Below are positions 60,594-64,000 of a stretch of 64,000 bases of DNA, one piece after another. The position numbers and the translations under genes were made by a program. Each line of letters opens with the position of its first letter. The stretch's first letter is position 1. The stretch is from an uncultured Collinsella sp. Its GTDB lineage: Bacteria > Actinomycetota > Coriobacteriia > Coriobacteriales > Coriobacteriaceae. The stretch covers positions 37,672 through 101,671 of the forward strand of contig UQMY01000001.1 of NCBI GenBank assembly GCA_900542325.1. The letters are read 5' to 3'. The notes beneath the pieces are model-generated. The model made no database searches. It was not told the origin of the DNA and was given only the letters and a program-made list of their open reading frames with translations.

Positions 60594-60668
60594 CGCTTCA
60601 AGGTTAGATGCCAAGTGCTTTAAGTTCAGATGCCTGGCATCCCGAGTCTAGATACTCCGACCTGTGTC

Positions 60669-60704
60669 AGAAGGGCCGCGACGGATTTCCGCCGTGGCCC
60701 TTCT
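60669..60704. terminator. Terminator between PTS and LysR genes
   Basis: AGAAGGGCCGCGACGG pairs with CCGCCGTGGCCCTTCT (two wobble pairs) around ATTT; it lies between convergent genes. Confidence 0.65.
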
Positions 60705-60751
60705 GCATTGAAGGGCGCCCGGGGGCGGTTTATTGGCGGTTTTGCGGGGCG

Positions 60752-61648
60752 CTAACTCTCGCCCTGCAGTAGCTGGCGGTAGGGGAGGTAGCCTATGAGC
60801 GACACCACGGCCTGCGGCTGAGCGCGCTTGCGTTTGAGAAAGATTTTGACCTGTGTGGTGACGGCCGGGTCGATGTCCACGAGCGACACCTTGCTGCCGG
60901 CGAGCGACTCGGCCGGCTTGCGCATGAGCAGTGATACGCCGGCACCGCGCGCCACGAGCGAGATGATGTTCTCGGCGCGCTTGCCGGTAAAGGTGATTCG
61001 CGGGGAGAACCCGGCCTCGGAGCAAAGGCTCGCCACGAGGTCGCTCACAAAGGAGCCCTGTGGCAGCATGAGAAAGTTCTCGTCGCGCAGGTCGCCGATC
61101 TCGATGCGGTCGCGGCGGGCGAGTATGTGCTCTGCCGGCAGCACCGCCACCAGGCGGTCGCTTGTAAAGGGGATTTTCTTGAACTCGGGCTCGTCGGTGC
61201 CCGCGTCGCGGATAAACGCAAGGTCGATGTCCTCGCGCAGGAGCATCTGTTTGAGCTTGTCACCCTCGCCCTCGATAAGCTCCACCTGATAGCTGGGGCT
61301 CGCCTGCTGAAAATCAATCACGGCATCGGTGATGCCGTAGGGCGCCATGATGGGGATCGAGCCCACGGTGATGTGCTCGGTAGGCGCGGTCTGGTCGCTG
61401 CGGAGCGCGGCGAGGTAGCGGTGCTGCAGCGTGGCGATCTTCTGCGCATAGGCGAGGAGTGTCTCTCCCTGCGGGGTAAGCGTCACATGGCGCCGCGTGC
61501 GGTCGATGAGCATGCAGCCCAGCTCGCGCTCCATGGACATGATGTGCTTGGAGAGCGTGGACTGTGACATAAAGAGCAGGTCGGCGGCATCGAGGAAGGT
61601 GCGCGACTGCGCGAGGATCACAAACTCGCCAAACCGGCTGATATCCAT
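60752..61648 (-). CDS. LysR family transcriptional regulator
   Basis: A 298-aa regulator. The HTH is MDISRFGEFVILAQSRTFLDAADLLFMSQSTLSKHIMSMERELGCMLIDRTRRHVTLTPQG, followed by a typical LysR effector domain (VGSIPIMAPYGI..., LAFIRDAG, LVAVLPAEHILA, GAGVSLLMRKPAESL). It is convergent with the PTS gene rather than divergent from it. Control of the 55.5-60.6 kb genes is plausible by proximity but not shown. The start behind AAGGAC was chosen; further upstream lie repeat elements. Confidence 0.87.
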   Translation of the reverse strand: MDISRFGEFVILAQSRTFLDAADLLFMSQSTLSKHIMSMERELGCMLIDRTRRHVTLTPQGETLLAYAQKIATLQHRYLAALRSDQTAPTEHITVGSIPIMAPYGITDAVIDFQQASPSYQVELIEGEGDKLKQMLLREDIDLAFIRDAGTDEPEFKKIPFTSDRLVAVLPAEHILARRDRIEIGDLRDENFLMLPQGSFVSDLVASLCSEAGFSPRITFTGKRAENIISLVARGAGVSLLMRKPAESLAGSKVSLVDIDPAVTTQVKIFLKRKRAQPQAVVSLIGYLPYRQLLQGES

Positions 61649-61751
61649 GGATAGTCCTTCCTGCGCTACGGTGCCATCGGATTTCATTCTCCCACGTTTT
61701 CCCTCGGAACTTGCGGTGCTATTTGGACGGTTTTGGGGCGTATGGACCGCC

Positions 61752-61816
61752 AAACCGTCCCAACATTCGGCGAAAAACTCGAAAACGAGGAAAACCGTTG
61801 ATTGTTGGGACGGTTT
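61752..61816. repeat. Family B nested hairpin repeat, copy 2
   Basis: The left arm AAACCGTCCCAACATTCG is identical to copy 1. The right arm TGATTGTTGGGACGGTTT differs at two terminal positions. The inner CTCG-AAAA-CGAG is conserved. It lies 104 bp upstream of the LysR start. Confidence 0.87.
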
Positions 61817-61847
61817 TCTGCCCAGGGGGGGAGGTCGCAACCCATCC

Positions 61848-61878
61848 ATGTGACAAGAGGACAGTCCCTTTGTCACAT
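61848..61878. repeat. Family A palindromic repeat, copy 6
   Basis: ATGTGACAAGAGGAC and GTCCCTTTGTCACAT with one mismatched pair; a family B element begins exactly 20 bp downstream. Confidence 0.85.
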
Positions 61879-61898
61879 TCGCGGCATGGCTGCCGCCC

Positions 61899-61963
61899 AA
61901 ACCGTCACAACATTCGATGAAAATCTCGAAAACGAGGAAAAGCGTCGAATGTTGTGATGGTTT
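61899..61963. repeat. Family B nested hairpin repeat, copy 3
   Basis: AAACCGTCACAACATTCG pairs with CGAATGTTGTGATGGTTT. The CCC/GGG of other copies has become CAC/GTG on both arms. The 12-bp inner hairpin CTCGAAAACGAG is unchanged. The three repeats fill most of the 400-bp gap before the next gene; nothing else is recognised there. Confidence 0.88.
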
Positions 61964-62048
61964 TCCTATCTGTGCCGGCGAGCCGCCGTGCCGTCTGGGG
62001 GTATAAGGCTAGCAAGTGTTTATTTGCGAGGCCAAGGGGGCGCCCCGT

Positions 62049-62924
62049 ATGGATATCGATAGCTTTGAATGGTGGTACAGCGAGGGCGAGGCTCCGGATG
62101 AGGTGTGGGACGAGCCCTTGCCAAGTGATGAGTTGAGCGACGGGACCGATGTGGACTCCGATGCTGGCGATGCGCTTGACTCGGATGCCGATTCCGACCC
62201 CGCCGAGCCCCTGACCTTCGAACGAGCTTGGGCCCAGGCCGAGGCCGACGAGGCAAAGGCCGATGCCACGGCCACGCTGGGCGAGCCAGCCGACATGTCC
62301 ATCTCGCCGGCAAAGACCCCGCAACCGCGCCACAACATCGACCCCGGCAGTACGGCATCTTTCAGCATTCTCGACGTGCCCGCGCAGGGTGCCCAGGCGC
62401 CCGCCCCCACACATCGCCCCAACCTGGCTCGCGAGGAAGACGCGGCCCGCCGCTCACCGCTCGGCCCCATCCTCATCGCCTTCATGGCCGGCGTTATCGC
62501 CTGCTCGGCAATCGGCGGCATCTGGGGTCATGTCGAGCAGCAGCGCCAAGACGCCGCCAAGGTCGAGATGTCTGTCGAGCAATCGCTCAGCCGCACGCGC
62601 TCGGTGCATGTGTCGGTCGAGGTTAGGGACGGTGCGACATGGGACACCGCCCGCGGCGATAGCCAAATGCTCATCCATATCGTGGGCCGCACGCTCAAGG
62701 GACAAGCAATCGACGAGTATCAATACGTTAATTCCGAAGGTGACGGCATCGAGCTCAAGCCCGGCGACTACGAGCTCACCGTCGATGAACCGCCCGTCGC
62801 CACCGACGGCACGCGTTACCGTGCCTCAAAGCGCATGGTTCCGGTGAGTTTTAATTCACAGGCGCCCGATACGGTCGATAGCACGCCGCAGGGCGGGTTT
62901 GACCTTTACGCTATTGCTCAATAA
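62049..62924 (+). CDS. Membrane-anchored protein of unknown function
   Basis: A 291-aa protein. The N-terminal 90 residues are very acidic (DEPLPSDELSDGTDVDSD...), followed by a Pro/Ala-rich stretch and a single membrane helix (GPILIAFMAGVIACSAIGGIWG, about 138-160). A C-terminal domain of about 125 residues (SVHVSVEVRDGATWDTARGD... LKPGDYELTVDEPP) should lie outside the cell and looks beta-rich. No family is recognised. AAGGGGG upstream supports the ATG over one 11 codons earlier. It is followed 79 bases later by the aldose epimerase gene. Confidence 0.7.
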   Translation: MDIDSFEWWYSEGEAPDEVWDEPLPSDELSDGTDVDSDAGDALDSDADSDPAEPLTFERAWAQAEADEAKADATATLGEPADMSISPAKTPQPRHNIDPGSTASFSILDVPAQGAQAPAPTHRPNLAREEDAARRSPLGPILIAFMAGVIACSAIGGIWGHVEQQRQDAAKVEMSVEQSLSRTRSVHVSVEVRDGATWDTARGDSQMLIHIVGRTLKGQAIDEYQYVNSEGDGIELKPGDYELTVDEPPVATDGTRYRASKRMVPVSFNSQAPDTVDSTPQGGFDLYAIAQ

Positions 62925-63003
62925 CTGCACCTGTCGCTCAACCCCGCCGCCAAGAGTGGGACAATAGCCCTCGACACTGTTGTTTACTTTTGGAGGAAGT
63001 AGC

Positions 63004-63897
63004 ATGTCCACCGTCACCACCATCAAGCGCGGCGGCCTCACCGCGGCCATCGATTCCATGGGCGCCCAGCTCACGAGCCTTGCCCTCAACGGCAACGAGT
63101 ATCTGTGGCAGGGCGACCCCGCCTTTTGGGGCAAGCATGCGCCCATCCTGTTCCCCATTGTGGGCTCGCTGCGCAACAACACGGCAACGTCTGCGGCCGG
63201 CACCTGCGAGATGCCGCGCCACGGCCTCGCCCGCATTGTCGAGCACAAGCTGGTCGAGGTCTCTGAGGACGGCTCGTCTGTCACCTACGAGATCACCGAC
63301 ACGCCCGAGTCGCTCAAGGCCTTCCCGTTCCACTTTAAGCTCAACATGACCTATGCTCTGACCGGCGACGCCACGCTCACGCAAACCTTTACCGTCACCA
63401 ACACCGGCGACGTGGACCTGCCGTTCTCGGTGGGCGGCCATCCCGCATTTAACGTGCCCGCCCCCGGTGCCGAGGACGAGGCGTTTGAGGATTACGAGCT
63501 GGCGTTTACCGAGGCCTGGACTAACGAGGCCCCCGTCATCACGCCCGATGGCCTTATGACGTTCGAGGGTAGCTATAAGGCCCCCGACAATTCGGACGTG
63601 CTGCCCATCACGCACCGCAGCTTCGATAACGACGCCATCATGTTCACCGATACTCCGGGCTCCACGCTCACACTGCGCGGTCGCAAGTCGGGTCACGGCG
63701 TCAAGATCGACTTTGAGGGCTTTAAGTACATCGGCGTGTGGTCTGCCGCCAACGACGCCCCGTTTGTGGCGCTCGAGCCCTGGACCGGCCACACCACCAT
63801 GGACACCGAGGACGACGTCTTTGAGCACAAGGTCAACACCATTACCTTGGCACCGGGTGAGACGGACGTTCGCAGCTTTAGCGTTACCCTGCTCTAG
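63004..63897 (+). CDS. Aldose 1-epimerase family protein (LacX-like)
   Basis: A 297-aa beta-sandwich protein. FPIVGSLRNN, MPRHGLARIVEH, VGGHPAFNVPAPG and ALEPWTGHTTMDTEDD match the LacX/YeaD-like group of mutarotases. It contains the conserved His (HGLAR and GGHPAF) and a C-terminal acidic residue for anomer interconversion. It probably acts on free or phosphorylated hexoses in the cytosol. GGAGGAAGTAGC precedes the ATG. Confidence 0.9.
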   Translation: MSTVTTIKRGGLTAAIDSMGAQLTSLALNGNEYLWQGDPAFWGKHAPILFPIVGSLRNNTATSAAGTCEMPRHGLARIVEHKLVEVSEDGSSVTYEITDTPESLKAFPFHFKLNMTYALTGDATLTQTFTVTNTGDVDLPFSVGGHPAFNVPAPGAEDEAFEDYELAFTEAWTNEAPVITPDGLMTFEGSYKAPDNSDVLPITHRSFDNDAIMFTDTPGSTLTLRGRKSGHGVKIDFEGFKYIGVWSAANDAPFVALEPWTGHTTMDTEDDVFEHKVNTITLAPGETDVRSFSVTLL

Positions 63898-63930
63898 AGG
63901 TTCCGCCGTTCTAACGAACGACGGACCGGT

Positions 63931-64000
63931 CGACGCTGCGCGCCACCCAGAGCGACAATTTGTCATTCAAAAGGCAAGGCATGACCAGAAGGTCTATGCC
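63931..64000. repeat. Family D nested hairpin repeat, copy 2 (cut by window end)
   Basis: These 70 bases match 12423-12492 with one substitution (GGGCG to GAGCG). The right half lies beyond the window. Confidence 0.85.

Overview
The window looks like a chromosome segment of a high-GC, gut-associated Coriobacteriia, most likely Collinsella or a close relative. That assignment rests on codon use, GC richness, abundant PTS and paired ABC-exporter genes, an LAxTG-type cell-wall protein and many Coriobacteriia-like hypothetical genes. No database search was possible. About 53 protein genes, one tRNA-Ser(UGA), the SRP RNA gene and one complete IS3-family element are visible.

Layout. 0-12 kb: a nitroreductase, a small unknown protein, a MarR regulator with a two-subunit ABC exporter, serine acetyltransferase, a DedA protein, IlvE, LemA, a TetR regulator, tRNA-Ser and a TadA-glycerate kinase fusion. 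12-24 kb: the SRP RNA, an anchored coiled-coil surface protein, a second ABC exporter pair, a flavodoxin-like protein, an LTA-synthase-like sulfatase-fold enzyme, a second nitroreductase and the potassium transporter Kup. 24-28 kb: an IS3-family element between the kup side and a KdpD/KdpE-like two-component system. 28-40 kb: RlmKL with a degenerate N-terminal methyltransferase half, a HAD phosphatase, a DeoR regulator facing a transaldolase plus ascorbate-type PTS operon (IIA, IIB, IIC), a second transaldolase, and Tex. 40-50 kb: a Gfo/Idh oxidoreductase, OFA-type transporter and SDR set facing a LysR regulator, a third ABC exporter pair with its own MarR, and pyridoxamine kinase coupled to a small Cys-rich protein. 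50-56 kb: two AAA_14/DUF4143 ATPases, each behind its own short-repeat array, separated by a low-molecular-weight phosphatase and an MFS transporter. 55-64 kb: an amidohydrolase, two ceramidase-like proteins and a beta-glucoside-type PTS IIBC, then a LysR regulator, a membrane-anchored unknown protein and an aldose epimerase.

Working together. The three ABC pairs share one asymmetric design: one subunit has a degenerate Walker B but a good signature motif, and the partner is the reverse. Kup and KdpDE suggest potassium homeostasis. The DeoR, transaldolase and Ula-type PTS genes form one sugar uptake and catabolism unit. The 55.5-60.6 kb cluster looks like an undescribed uptake and hydrolysis unit.

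The most striking non-coding signal is the amount of intergenic inverted repeats. Six copies of a 31-bp palindrome (family A), three copies of a 65-bp nested hairpin (family B), two copies of a hairpin flanking one ATPase gene (family C), and several unrelated 25-30-bp-arm palindromes sit at gene junctions. Families A and B occur twice as a fixed A-20 bp-B composite, and paired substitutions in the stems suggest that structure is conserved.
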